64,000 bases of DNA from Alphaproteobacteria bacterium (GTDB lineage Bacteria > Pseudomonadota > Alphaproteobacteria > Micropepsales > Micropepsaceae). The position numbers and the translations under genes were made by a program. Within the stretch, counting starts at the first letter, position 1, and each line of letters starts with the position of its first letter. Location: contig JAHFQC010000013.1 of assembly GCA_023259375.1 (NCBI GenBank), positions 1 to 64,000 on the forward strand. The letters are read 5' to 3'. Below the pieces are notes generated by a model. That model was given only the letters and a program-made list of their open reading frames with translations, ran no database searches and was not told the DNA's origin. This document shows positions 17,269 through 25,802 of the stretch, one piece after another.

Positions 17269-18150
17269 ATGTCCCACCCGGTCATCGACAAGCTCGTTCG
17301 TCAGGCGCCCGTCATCACTGATGGTGCGTGGGGCACACAATTGCAGGCCCGCGGCCTTCAGCCCGGCGATGTGCCCGATTTGTGGAATCTTTCCAATCCC
17401 GACGCGGTCGAAGCCGTGGCGGCTTCCTATGTCGCGGCGGGATCGCAGATCATTCTCACCAACACCTTTGGCGCCAACCGCTTCCGCCTCGTTGAGGCCG
17501 ATGCGGCCGACAAGGTGCGCGAGATCAACAAGGCCGGGGTGGCGCTGTCGAAGAAAGCCGCGGGCGATAAGGCGCTTGTGTTCGCCTCGATCGGGCCGAG
17601 CGGCAAGCTGCTTCTTAGCGGCGATGTGACGGAAGACGACTTGGCGGTCGGGTTCGCCGAACAGGCTGAAGCCGTTGCCGCGGCCAAGCCGGATGGCATC
17701 GTCATCGAGACCATGCAGGACATCCAGGAAGCCGTCCTGGCGATCGCTGCCGCCAAGGCGACGGGATTGCCGGTGGTGGCAAGCATGGTGTTCGATTCCG
17801 GCAAGGACCTCGACCGCACCATGATGGGCGCCACACCGGAACAAGCGGCCGACGCCCTTGCCAAGGCCGGAGCCGATGTCATCGGCGCCAATTGCGGCCA
17901 AGGCATCGCCGGGTTCGTCGCCATCTGCAAGCGCCTGAATGCCGCCAGCCAGGGCTTGCCGGTATGGATCAAGGCTAATGCAGGGCTTCCCAGGATTGAG
18001 AACGGCAAGACCCTGTACGCCACTACGGCAGACGATTTCGCCGCCCAGGTTCCGGCGGTATTGACCGCGGGGGCGAGCTTCATCGGCGGCTGTTGCGGCA
18101 CCTCGCCCGCGTTCATCGCGAAGGTCGCAGCATCTCTCAAGCGGGCATGA
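17269..18150 (+). CDS. Homocysteine S-methyltransferase domain protein
   Basis: 293 residues, a single HcyS/BHMT-type barrel: 'ITDGAWGTQLQARGL', 'GSQIILTNTFGANRFRL', and the three zinc cysteines Cys209 (GANCGQG) and Cys275-Cys276 (GGCCGTSP). All metal ligands are present, so it should bind and methylate a thiol such as homocysteine. It corresponds to the first module of methionine synthase MetH; the folate, B12 and activation modules of MetH are not fused. Its stop overlaps the start of the DUF1638 gene (ATGA), so it leads a three-gene coupled operon. Together with the corrinoid protein it probably ends the methyl route at methionine (inference). Confidence 0.88.
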   Translation: MSHPVIDKLVRQAPVITDGAWGTQLQARGLQPGDVPDLWNLSNPDAVEAVAASYVAAGSQIILTNTFGANRFRLVEADAADKVREINKAGVALSKKAAGDKALVFASIGPSGKLLLSGDVTEDDLAVGFAEQAEAVAAAKPDGIVIETMQDIQEAVLAIAAAKATGLPVVASMVFDSGKDLDRTMMGATPEQAADALAKAGADVIGANCGQGIAGFVAICKRLNAASQGLPVWIKANAGLPRIENGKTLYATTADDFAAQVPAVLTAGASFIGGCCGTSPAFIAKVAASLKRA

Positions 18151-18884
18151 CGGCCCGCCGGAAGCTGAGCGTCATCGCCTGCCCAAGCCTGCGGCCGGAA
18201 TTGGAGCTGGTCGCAGCAAAGACTGGTGAGGACGTTTCGTTCCGCTATCTCGAGATGGCACTGCATAATCGCTCGACCGGAGCGCTGCATGACGCGCTAC
18301 AGCAGGCCATCGACTCGACGCGCGGCTGCGATGTCCTCGTTATTGGCTATGGCTTGTGCAATCGTGGCATCGTCGGCATCGCGGCGCGAGACATTCCGCT
18401 CGTCATTCCGCGAGCCCACGACTGCATCGGGCTTCTGCTGGGATCGACGGCGCGTTATCTCGAAGAACTCGACCGCGAACCCGGCACCTATTTCCAAAGC
18501 GCAGGCTGGCTGCAGGCGGCGCGTGATGCGGGCGGCCAGGGGGAACTCACGTTCGGCCCCAATTCCAATGCCAACTTCGAACGCCTGGCGGCGCAGTACG
18601 GCGATGAGGCTGCCCGCTATCTGGTGGAAGAACTCGAAACCTTTCTTATGCACTACAAGCGCCTAGCCTACGTCGCGACCCCGCTTTCGGAGACTGCTGC
18701 ATTGGCGGCTGAAGCCCGTTCGATCGCCGCGGCACAGGGGCTGAAGTACGATACCCTTCAAGGTGATATTGGCTGGCTGCAGCGCTTGTTGACCGGGCCG
18801 TGGCCGGACGAGGAATTCCTGATCGTACGCCCAGGACAACGAGTTGGGCTTGCGAGCGGCGACCGATTGATCGAGGCGATATGA
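18147..18884 (+). CDS. DUF1638 domain protein
   Basis: 245 residues beginning with the ATG that overlaps the previous stop. It has 'KLSVIACPSLRPELELVA', 'DVLVIGYGLCNRGIVGIAARDIPLVIPRAHDCIGLLLGS' and 'GTYFQSAGWL', the pattern of DUF1638, a family often found beside corrinoid methyltransferases and their activators. Cysteines in 'ACPS', 'GLCN' and 'HDCI' could bind a metal or iron-sulfur centre. It overlaps the next gene by 4 bp (ATGA). Its role in methyl transfer is not known; corrinoid handling or metal insertion is a guess. Confidence 0.82.
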   Translation: MTARRKLSVIACPSLRPELELVAAKTGEDVSFRYLEMALHNRSTGALHDALQQAIDSTRGCDVLVIGYGLCNRGIVGIAARDIPLVIPRAHDCIGLLLGSTARYLEELDREPGTYFQSAGWLQAARDAGGQGELTFGPNSNANFERLAAQYGDEAARYLVEELETFLMHYKRLAYVATPLSETAALAAEARSIAAAQGLKYDTLQGDIGWLQRLLTGPWPDEEFLIVRPGQRVGLASGDRLIEAI

Positions 18885-20329
18885 CGACCATCACGCTGCA
18901 TGGATCGGAGCGGCACCTCGAAGCGGCGGCGGGAACACCGCTGCGCGATCTGCTGTTCGGCGAGGGTGTCGAGTTTCCCTGCGGCGGACAGGGGCGCTGC
19001 GGAGGGTGTCGCGTTCGGGTCATCACCGGCACGATGACGGCGAACGCCGATGATCACGCTGCCTTCTCCGCTACCGAACTTGGCGACGGCTGGCGGCTGG
19101 CGTGCCGGCACACCGTTGAGGCCGACGTCACTCTCGAGCTGGCGCAATGGGAGATGACCGTCCTCGGCGATGCCGAAGCGTTCGCCTTCACACCCCGCGA
19201 CGGCTTCGGAATCGCGGTCGACCTCGGCACCACTACCATTGCAGCCCAACTTCTGGATCTCAGTACCGGTCAGGTGCTGGCGACGCGAACGGCGCTCAAC
19301 GATCAAGCCCGGCACGGCGCCGATGTGCTGTCGCGGGCTGGCTATGCCTTGGCAGGCGGAGCGACGGAACTCACCAGCCTGATCCGGGAGCAGATCGGGG
19401 CGATGGTCGCGGAACTTGCGGCAGATCGCGCTCTCAGCCGAATCGTGGTGGCGGGCAACAGCGCCATGCACCATCTGTTCGGCGGACTCGATATCGCGCC
19501 GCTGGCGACCTACCCGTTCCTGCCCGAGCATCCCGAGGCGCTGCGGTTCAGCGGTGCCGACCTCGGCTGGACGACCAGCGCGGCAGTCGAGGTGCTGCCG
19601 TGTATCGGCGGACTGGTTGGCGGCGACGTCCTAGCGGGCGTTAGCGCGACGGGACTGAAGGACCAGCGCGGGCTGGTTGCCCTGGTCGATCTCGGCACCA
19701 ATGGCGAGGTCGTCGTCGCCAAGGATGGCCGCATGTTGTGCACCTCGACGGCAGCAGGACCGGCGTTCGAAGGCGCCCGCATCCACTACGGCATGCGGGC
19801 CGCGACCGGGGCCATCGATGCGGTTGCCTCCGATGGTACATGCCACGTCATCGGCGGCGGAGCGGCGCGCGGACTTTGCGGCTCAGGACTCGTCGATGCG
19901 GTGGCGGCAGGACTCGACAATGGTCGCATCACCCCAAGCGGACGCATGGCCGATGACTGGATGCTGGTCGATGGCGTGGCGCTGACCCCGCACGATGTGC
20001 GTGAGCTCCAGCTTGCCAAAGGCGCCATTGCGGCGGGGCTGAAACTTCTCACCGCCAAGTTCGGCGCCACACCGGCCGATATCGATCGGCTTTATTTGGC
20101 AGGCGCTTTCGGCAACGCGATCAACCGTACCAGCGCGGTGCGGATCGGGCTGATCAAGACGCCGGCGGAGCGTATCATTCCGGCCGGCAATACCGCCCTC
20201 AAGGGCGCCAAGCGGGCGCTGTTTGCGGACGCCGCCGATTTGGAAACGCTGGCAAAAACTATCGATTTCATGCCGCTCAACGAAGAACCGGCGTTCGAAG
20301 AAGTCTTCGCCGAAGAGATGGGGTTCTAG
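18881..20329 (+). CDS. RACo/RamA-type corrinoid activator (2Fe-2S + ASKHA, DUF4445)
   Basis: 482 residues. The first 80 are a plant-type ferredoxin domain with Cys34, Cys40, Cys43 and Cys75 (PCGGQGRCGGC ... LACRH). Next comes an actin-like ATPase (ASKHA) fold: phosphate loop 'GIAVDLGTTTIAAQLLDLSTGQ', 'VVAGNSAMHHLFGG', 'DLGTNGEVVV', 'GARGLCGSG' type and 'LYLAGAFGNAIN'. This is the architecture of ATP-dependent reductases that return inactive Co(II) corrinoid to Co(I). It lacks the long linker of larger members. It is translationally coupled to DUF1638 and its 3' end overlaps the convergent corrinoid gene by 4 bp. The activating role toward that corrinoid protein is well supported by context. 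Confidence 0.9.
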   Translation: MTTITLHGSERHLEAAAGTPLRDLLFGEGVEFPCGGQGRCGGCRVRVITGTMTANADDHAAFSATELGDGWRLACRHTVEADVTLELAQWEMTVLGDAEAFAFTPRDGFGIAVDLGTTTIAAQLLDLSTGQVLATRTALNDQARHGADVLSRAGYALAGGATELTSLIREQIGAMVAELAADRALSRIVVAGNSAMHHLFGGLDIAPLATYPFLPEHPEALRFSGADLGWTTSAAVEVLPCIGGLVGGDVLAGVSATGLKDQRGLVALVDLGTNGEVVVAKDGRMLCTSTAAGPAFEGARIHYGMRAATGAIDAVASDGTCHVIGGGAARGLCGSGLVDAVAAGLDNGRITPSGRMADDWMLVDGVALTPHDVRELQLAKGAIAAGLKLLTAKFGATPADIDRLYLAGAFGNAINRTSAVRIGLIKTPAERIIPAGNTALKGAKRALFADAADLETLAKTIDFMPLNEEPAFEEVFAEEMGF

Positions 20330-20955
20330 TGCAGCGACCGCGCCAGCGGCACCGCTCCGGCGGCGTTCTGGCTGTAGCCGTCGGCGCCGATCTCTTTGGC
20401 ATAGGCTTCGGTCACCGGCGCACCGCCGACCATGACCTTCACCTGCTCGCGCACGCCCGCTTTGGCGAGGGCGTCGATGGTGGTCTTCATCGCCGGCATG
20501 GTGGTGGTGAGCAGAGCTGATAACGCCACGATCTGCGCCCCCTTCTCCTTCACCGCCCGGACAAACTTGTTCGGATCGACATTGACGCCGAGGTCGATCA
20601 CCTCGAAGCCGCCGCCTTCCAGCATGGCGGCGACCAGATTTTTGCCGATGTCGTGCAGGTCGCCCTTAACGGTGCCGATGGCGATCTTGCCCGCCGGCTC
20701 GATCCCGCCTGCCGCGAGCAGGGGCCGGATCAGTTCCAGGCTCGCTTTCATGGCGCGGGCGGCCAAGAGAAGCTCGGGCACGAAATACTCGTTGGCCTCG
20801 AATTTCTTTCCGACCTCGTCCATGGCCGGCATCATTACGTCCTGGACCAGGGCCAGCGGCGCGGCTCCCTCGGCAAGGGCGGCTTCCGTAACCGTTTTAG
20901 CGGTAACATTGTCCCCGGTCAGAATTGCTTGGTGGAGAGCTTGAAGGTCGGCCAT
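20326..20955 (-). CDS. Methyltransferase corrinoid protein (B12-binding)
   Basis: 209 residues. A helical cap domain occupies residues 1-85 ('VQDVMMPAMDEVGKKFEANEYFVPELLLAARAM'), then a cobalamin-binding Rossmann domain with the His-on motif DLHDIG (residues 99-104, lower ligand His101), 'SALLTTTMPAM' and 'VMVGGAPVTEAYAKEIGADGY'. This is the MtaC/MttC-like form: one small protein shuttling methyl between two methyltransferases. It is convergent with the activator gene, sharing 4 bp, and transcribed on its own toward it. Confidence 0.95.
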   Translation of the reverse strand: MADLQALHQAILTGDNVTAKTVTEAALAEGAAPLALVQDVMMPAMDEVGKKFEANEYFVPELLLAARAMKASLELIRPLLAAGGIEPAGKIAIGTVKGDLHDIGKNLVAAMLEGGGFEVIDLGVNVDPNKFVRAVKEKGAQIVALSALLTTTMPAMKTTIDALAKAGVREQVKVMVGGAPVTEAYAKEIGADGYSQNAAGAVPLARSLH

Positions 20956-21062
20956 GGGGCACCTTTAGAGCTGATTTTTGCTGGCGAGCCGAACTGCGGC
21001 TCGCGGCCGCCATCGCCAGGAGCTTCGGCGTAGCAGCCTTCCCTCGCTTTCCGAGCAAAGGC

Positions 21063-21151
21063 TGGCGGACAGGGAGGGATTCGAACCCCCGGTACGGTTT
21101 CCCGTACGCCGCATTTCGAGTGCGGTGCGATCGACCACTCCGCCACCTGTC
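21063..21151 (-). tRNA. tRNA-Ser (anticodon CGA)
   Basis: Read on the reverse strand, acceptor GGACAGG pairs with CCTGTCC, followed by G and an encoded CCA (21065-21063). The anticodon arm is CCGCA-CTCGAAA-TGCGG, anticodon CGA. The long variable arm (TACGG ... CCGTA) is that of a class II tRNA, and the T arm carries GGTTCGAATCC. Confidence 0.96.
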
Positions 21152-21842
21152 CAGCGTAAGGGGGCCTGAAATAATGAACCCGGGGCCGAAGTGCAAGCGC
21201 GGCCCGAAGCTTGGCCCTTCCGGCAGGCCTCGGCGGCTGCGACCAATTCGCGTCGGGCCGAAACGGCGGGCGGCCTCCAACATATGGGGCGACTTCAGGC
21301 CAAAACCACACCGGCTTGATCTTTGATTGGCGGAATTGGCGAAACCACCCCAGGAGAGCGGGCCGGACCGCCAAAAAACGGAAAACCTGAATTCAATTCG
21401 GCGATTTCGACCCTAAGCCACGGAACAACCGCAAGAATCGCCTTGCACTGGGAATGGCGCAAAACGGCAGCAACAAGCGCCGCGGTGGCGGGCTGTCCAG
21501 AATCGAAATCGAATCGTTCCAAACTACGAACCCAACGCCGCCATGACGAGACAACGCGTCCCGAATCGAATTCGAAACTTTCCAAACGACGCACACGCGC
21601 AATCGCGACTGCGAAGCAGTGTGAAGATCAGTCCAGCGCGGTCAAACAGCTTCGATTGAGGTAGGCACGCCCACGCCAGTTTCAAGACGGCGGAACGTCC
21701 GATGAGCGGAGCAACTTCGGACATTCGCTCGAGGTCCGGCTTGCGCCACTTCCAGACATACGTTTTCAGTTAGGCCGTGACCCCCAAAAGGTTGTTGCAA
21801 CTCCCTTCGGATGGCAGAGTCGGCCGACGTGGAGGATGTCTA
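21152..21842. other. About 690-bp gene-free region downstream of tRNA-Ser with dispersed repeats
   Basis: No open frame here looks like a protein. At 21495-21514 lies the reverse complement of ATTCGATTTCGATTCTGGAC, the core also found at 12495 and 12570. A degenerate second unit is at about 21556-21584 (reverse: GGAAAGTTTCGAATTCGATT). Further along, 21608-21660 carries the inverse of the GAAGCAGT / TTTGACCGCG segment found at 12425-12475. The whole is an inverted, diverged copy of the repeat array at 12425-12600. Confidence 0.72.
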
Positions 21843-22181
21843 ATGGACGAAGCACCGTTCGTGGAGCGCAGGTTTGATCTTGATGGGGCCAAGATGGTCA
21901 TCCGCTTCTTCGCGCCTACCAAAGTCAACGACGGAGAGTTTCAGTGTCGCTACTCCATAGGGTGGCCCGAGCGAGAGGCATGCCGGTATGCGTGCGGATC
22001 GGATGGCATTCAAGCGCTCATGCTCGCCATGCGAACCGTTCATTCCGACCTTGTTGAAAGCGATGCCTACAAGGCTGGGCGACTTACTTGGTGTGACCAA
22101 GCTGATCTTGATCTTCCGCCCACTTGGGGTGTTGGACCTCTATACAATGTCCCACCGCCCGCCACTCCGCAGGAGCCTTAA
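21843..22181 (+). CDS. Hypothetical protein (DUF6968-like)
   Basis: 112 residues from ATG 21843, eight bases after a strong GGAGGATG. Residues 8-80 show 'VERRFDLDGAKMVIRFFAPTKVNDGEFQCRYSIG' and 'YACGSDGIQALMLAMRTVHSDLV', a pattern I associate with DUF6968, although I cannot check this. The C-terminus is proline-rich. It lies in a poorly conserved stretch behind tRNA-Ser. No function is known. Confidence 0.62.
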   Translation: MDEAPFVERRFDLDGAKMVIRFFAPTKVNDGEFQCRYSIGWPEREACRYACGSDGIQALMLAMRTVHSDLVESDAYKAGRLTWCDQADLDLPPTWGVGPLYNVPPPATPQEP

Positions 22182-22207
22182 ACGCCGCTCTTTCCTGTAA
22201 GCGGCCA

Positions 22208-22471
22208 ATGTCCGCAACTGGCGCAAAGCAGACTCTCGACTACCTCGTCGCGCGCGTGTCCGAATGGGCAAGGCAGACATCTACCGCGGTCGCAAGACGG
22301 ACGGGCCGCGGCGAGCAATGTGCGCTCCTAATTGCGCTACTGCTGCGGTCGAAGGCGCGTGAGGCGATCGACGCGGCGACCAAAGCCGTTGAAGCCAGCG
22401 CGCCCTACAAGATGCCCGAGAGCCGCTATCGCGCGTGGCCGAACCTCACCCTGGTGTTCGATCCGCGTTGA
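22208..22471 (+). CDS. Possible small hypothetical protein
   Basis: An 87-residue frame from ATG 22208. No ribosome site is evident. The string MSATGAKQT at its start recurs, as far as I recall, at the head of many short rhizobial hypothetical proteins that come from a repeated DNA segment, so translation is uncertain. The remainder ('LIALLLRSKAREAIDAATKAVEASAPYKMPESRYRAWPNLTLVFDP') could be a fragment of a longer gene. Confidence 0.3.
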   Translation: MSATGAKQTLDYLVARVSEWARQTSTAVARRTGRGEQCALLIALLLRSKAREAIDAATKAVEASAPYKMPESRYRAWPNLTLVFDPR

Positions 22472-22599
22472 CGTAAAGCAATTGTCTAGCTGCGCTGGAC
22501 GTTGCGGAACATCGACTGCGCCAGGGGGGCGAGACCGACTGGGCCAATTGACGGTTTCGCGCACGCATTCCTATGATCCAGTTCTTGGCGGGAGGGAGC

Positions 22600-23574
22600 A
22601 TGCGGGGATTTGTTCGGGCGCTCGTTGCAGCGGCATTGATCAGTTCATCGGCGGCTGCCTCTGATGAATGCACCAGGATCAGAGGCTTCACGATACCTCT
22701 GAAGCCGGTCGAGGATGTCGGCTACCTCCTGCCGGTTGGTGTTGCTGATACACCTCGCCAATTCGTGCTCGAGAGCGGATTTGCCTATACCAAGATGGAT
22801 GAAACGATCGCCGACGAGCTCAAGCTGCCGAAGAAGTCGCTACCAAAAGACATGCGGGTGGTGGATAGCGCTGGTGCATTCACCAGGATTGCCACAGTGC
22901 CGTCGCTCAAGATCGGACCCTTGCCGCGGGCCCATGTGGAAGTGCTGATTGGCTCACACCGGCCATCCTGGGGGCCTGCCGACGGTGTCGCGGGGGCCAA
23001 TATTTTTTACGGCCTGGATGTGGAGCTGGATTTGGCGCACCAGCGGTTGGGGCTCTATCTTCCCCGCGAAGGCTGCACGTTTGAGCCGTTCTGGCCGGCC
23101 GTTGAGTGGGGTAGTGCGGATTACAAGACTTTACCGACGGGTGGGAGTTACCTGCCGATGGAACTCGATGGCAAGCAGCTCATCGTCACGCTTAATCCCT
23201 CTACTACGCGAACCTATATGCCGGCCGCGGCCGCGCGTATGCTGTTTGGAATCGACGCGGGCGATCCGCGACTGGTATCCGCTGGGCCACGCTCAGGGGA
23301 CGGCAAAATGCTCTTTCGCTTTCCGTTCAAATCGCTGTCCGGCGGGCACAATGTGACGGTGCAAGACCCGGAGATCTACATCGTTGCGGACGGCGATCGG
23401 TGTGGGAGCGCTCGCGATCTCAACGCCTGGAGTTTGGGCTTGCCAGAGAATGTTTGTTTCGGGGGCGGTGATCTGCGTCTCGGCATCAATCTGCTTAAGA
23501 AGCTGCACTTCTTTTTCACGTTCAAAGACAAGAAGGTCTATTTCACGCTCGCCGAGCCTCCCACGCCGAAATAA
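22600..23574 (+). CDS. Exported retropepsin-like protein with degenerate active site
   Basis: 324 residues from ATG 22600, preceded by GGGAGGGAG. The signal peptide ends 'SSSAAAS'. The layout is that of bacterial exported aspartic-protease-like proteins: 'PRQFVLESGFAYTKMDETIADEL', 'SLKIGPLPRAHVEVLIG', 'ANIFYGLDVELDLAHQRLGLY', and a C-terminal 'FFFTFKDKKVYFTLAEPP'. The catalytic DTG/DSG triplet reads ESG, so Asp is Glu. It may be a non-catalytic relative. Its GC content appears lower than that of the neighbours. Confidence 0.65.
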   Translation: MRGFVRALVAAALISSSAAASDECTRIRGFTIPLKPVEDVGYLLPVGVADTPRQFVLESGFAYTKMDETIADELKLPKKSLPKDMRVVDSAGAFTRIATVPSLKIGPLPRAHVEVLIGSHRPSWGPADGVAGANIFYGLDVELDLAHQRLGLYLPREGCTFEPFWPAVEWGSADYKTLPTGGSYLPMELDGKQLIVTLNPSTTRTYMPAAAARMLFGIDAGDPRLVSAGPRSGDGKMLFRFPFKSLSGGHNVTVQDPEIYIVADGDRCGSARDLNAWSLGLPENVCFGGGDLRLGINLLKKLHFFFTFKDKKVYFTLAEPPTPK

Positions 23575-23928
23575 TTCGCTGGCAGCTGCGGGGTGGTTGC
23601 TCGGCGCGATCCCGCGTCGGAATGCCGGTGAGCTAACGGCGGCTAGAGAGCTTTTTCCGCGTTTCCCTACGATGCCTGAGTAAGCTTGGCTTGCATCAAG
23701 CCGGTTAGGCGTTCGCGCACTCGAAGAGGGCGTTGGAACGGCGGTATTTTGATGTGTTTGATGCCGTGTGTGACGAAATTAGAGCGGTCGATCAATGACA
23801 GTTCGTGGCGCATCTCGGACGTAGCCGTTGCTTCAGTAATGTCCGCGAACGAGTGATGTATTGCCATCCCATGCGGGTTCGGCGCGCTTGAAGTATTGCG
23901 GTTCAAAGCGGTGATCCGGCTCAACGGC
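23575..23928. other. Gene-free stretch, nothing recognised
   Basis: Roughly 350 bp between the retropepsin-like gene and the terminator of the DUF6600-type gene. A reverse-strand open frame (23667-23996) runs through that terminator and has no signal peptide, ribosome site or recognisable motif. I see no promoter or repeat that I can support. Confidence 0.5.
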
Positions 23929-23958
23929 AAAAAAATGGGACCGGGTACCGGGTCCCAT
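23929..23958 (-). terminator. Intrinsic terminator (reverse strand)
   Basis: A near-perfect palindrome (ATGGGACC ... GGTCCCAT, 23935-23958) is followed on the reverse strand by seven T residues (23935-23929). It lies 35 bp beyond the stop of the DUF6600-like gene at 23993. Confidence 0.82.
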
Positions 23959-23992
23959 GAGTTCGACCACTGATCGCGATCCGCCTCCGATC

Positions 23993-25603
23993 TCAATGCG
24001 ATGGCGGGGTGTCATCCGGCTTGAGCTTGCCGTGTTCGGGTTTTCCGCCGGGCTCTGCGTGCGGAGGACGAGCTTGCGCCGGCGAAGGACCGCCCTGCGG
24101 ATGCGCGACCGGTCCGTGGTTCGGCATTTCGGCCCCATGCGGCGCGTGTGCGGCCATAGGAGGAGCGCTCCCGCGTTCGTCAGCCGGACTTCTGCCATTA
24201 CCTGCCGGACCGCGACGCTCCATCTCCGGAGAGGGACGCATACGGGCTTGCGGCGGCGCCGTGTCCGGACCGCCGTGCGGACGCTCCATATCTTGGCGAG
24301 GCGGACGGATATGGCTCTCCGTCGGCGCCATCGTCGTATCGGGGCCACCGCGCGGACGCTCCATGTCAGGACGCGGCGGACGCCTTTCCGGCGGGGCCAT
24401 GCTCGTATCGGGGCGCGGGCGCGTTGTATCGGGCGCGTGCATGCGGTCGGGCGCTCGGCCCGGCGGCGCCTCGGACGGCTTGGGCGGATTGTCGGTACGA
24501 TGAACGGCCTCGGGCGGTGGCGGCGCGGCATGCGCGGGTCCGGGCTGCGGACCGCCCATCGCCGGTGGATGGCCTTCGTTCGGCATCGGCTTGCCGTGGA
24601 AATGCGTGTTCACCACCGCGGGATTGCCGACATCCGCTTTGGTGAACAGATGCGTCGGTGGACGCCCGCCGCGTGACCTCGGCGGCTGCGCCGAAAGCCG
24701 CTGTACGATTTGCGGCGGCGGCGGCGGCGCGCTGTTGGCCGTGCCATGGCCCATCGGCGCAATCATACGCGCCTGTTCCCGCGCGTGCTGGCCCGCGGCG
24801 ATGGACGCGATCAGGTTCGGACGACGGATCACTTGGCGCGCCGGCACCACGGCAACGGGATGATGCGCCACCTGCTCGACGCGATGCACATCGATGCCTC
24901 TGTTGACCACGTAGTTGTTGACCACGGTGTAGTTCACCACCGTCGTGGTCTGATGGACGATGTTGATCGTCTGCGCCGGATCGCGCACCGCGTAACGGCC
25001 GTAATCACGATCGGCGACATGGCCGTAACCGACGAAGACCCAGTTCGACGCAAAGCGGCGGTCGTCATAATCGCCGCCGTACCAGTTGCGGTAGCCGTAA
25101 TAAGGATCACTGTTCCAGCCGAACGAAATCGACACGCCACCGCCGCCAATCGAAAGTCCTGCGCCTTCGATGAAAGCCGGATCCGGCGGCATCGGCATCC
25201 AGCCGACATAGTCATTGTTGGTGCGCCACACGACCCACGACGGCGCCCAGGTGTAGCCCGGAATCCAGAGCCAGCCGTCATCCGGATCGTTGACCCAGCG
25301 TCCGTAGTGGAAAGGAATGTCGCCCCAGTCGTAATCCGAATTCCACATCCAGCCGTAATCACCGGTGTAGACCCAATGGCCCTGCGTGTAATACGGCCGG
25401 AAATCCGGCGCCACGTCTTCCGGCTGCCAAACCATGCCCCAGCGGTCGCTGTAGAGCCACGCGCCGTAGCCGCGGAGCTGATCGTGGAAATAGTCGAAGC
25501 TGACGGTGTTCTGCGCAACGGCAGGCTGCGGCATCAGCACGACAGGAGCAGAGCCCAACACTATCGCTCCGGCAAGCAGGGCGGCACGAATCCTGGATCG
25601 CAT
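23993..25603 (-). CDS. Exported DUF6600-like protein with Pro-rich repeat tail
   Basis: 536 residues from ATG 25603. A signal peptide ends 'MPQPAVAQ'. The N-terminal 190 residues are tryptophan/tyrosine-rich ('FDYFHDQLRGYGAWLYSDRWGMVWQPEDVAPDFRPYYTQGHWVYTGDYGWMW'), as in DUF6600 proteins with repeated W-x-P strands. Residues 200-300 are less regular, and the last ~220 are Pro/Arg/His-rich with near repeats such as 'DMERPRGGPDTTMAP' and 'DMERPHGGPDTAPP'. Probably periplasmic or cell-wall associated. Function is unknown. Confidence 0.75.
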   Translation of the reverse strand: MRSRIRAALLAGAIVLGSAPVVLMPQPAVAQNTVSFDYFHDQLRGYGAWLYSDRWGMVWQPEDVAPDFRPYYTQGHWVYTGDYGWMWNSDYDWGDIPFHYGRWVNDPDDGWLWIPGYTWAPSWVVWRTNNDYVGWMPMPPDPAFIEGAGLSIGGGGVSISFGWNSDPYYGYRNWYGGDYDDRRFASNWVFVGYGHVADRDYGRYAVRDPAQTINIVHQTTTVVNYTVVNNYVVNRGIDVHRVEQVAHHPVAVVPARQVIRRPNLIASIAAGQHAREQARMIAPMGHGTANSAPPPPPQIVQRLSAQPPRSRGGRPPTHLFTKADVGNPAVVNTHFHGKPMPNEGHPPAMGGPQPGPAHAAPPPPEAVHRTDNPPKPSEAPPGRAPDRMHAPDTTRPRPDTSMAPPERRPPRPDMERPRGGPDTTMAPTESHIRPPRQDMERPHGGPDTAPPQARMRPSPEMERRGPAGNGRSPADERGSAPPMAAHAPHGAEMPNHGPVAHPQGGPSPAQARPPHAEPGGKPEHGKLKPDDTPPSH

Positions 25604-25626
25604 ACCGTTTTCCTTTTGCGCCTTAT

Positions 25627-25660
25627 CCGGTCCCAAAATCGGCCGGTCCCAAAACCGGCC
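25627..25660. other. Leader hairpin with a repeated CCGGTCCCAAAA
   Basis: CCGGTCCCAAAA occurs twice (25627 and 25644), and GGCCGGT / ACCGGCC (25641-25660) form a 7-bp stem. The element sits 25-55 bp in front of the DUF6600-type start codon on the reverse strand, in its likely untranslated leader. No known riboswitch is recognised. Confidence 0.4.
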
Positions 25661-25802
25661 ATACAATGCGCAGGATGGCGAAGCGGTTGCCGCTGTAACC
25701 AGTGACAAAGAGGAGGTTGGCGCGCGCGCTGGATGAAGGTTTCGCAAGCTTCACCCTCTTCACCAGGGCGACGCGACGGCCGCTTTTCGCGGAGCCGATC
25801 GG

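Noticed and set aside
23667-23996. Reverse-strand protein of 109 residues
   Set aside because: It runs through an intrinsic terminator and has no recognisable motif or ribosome site.
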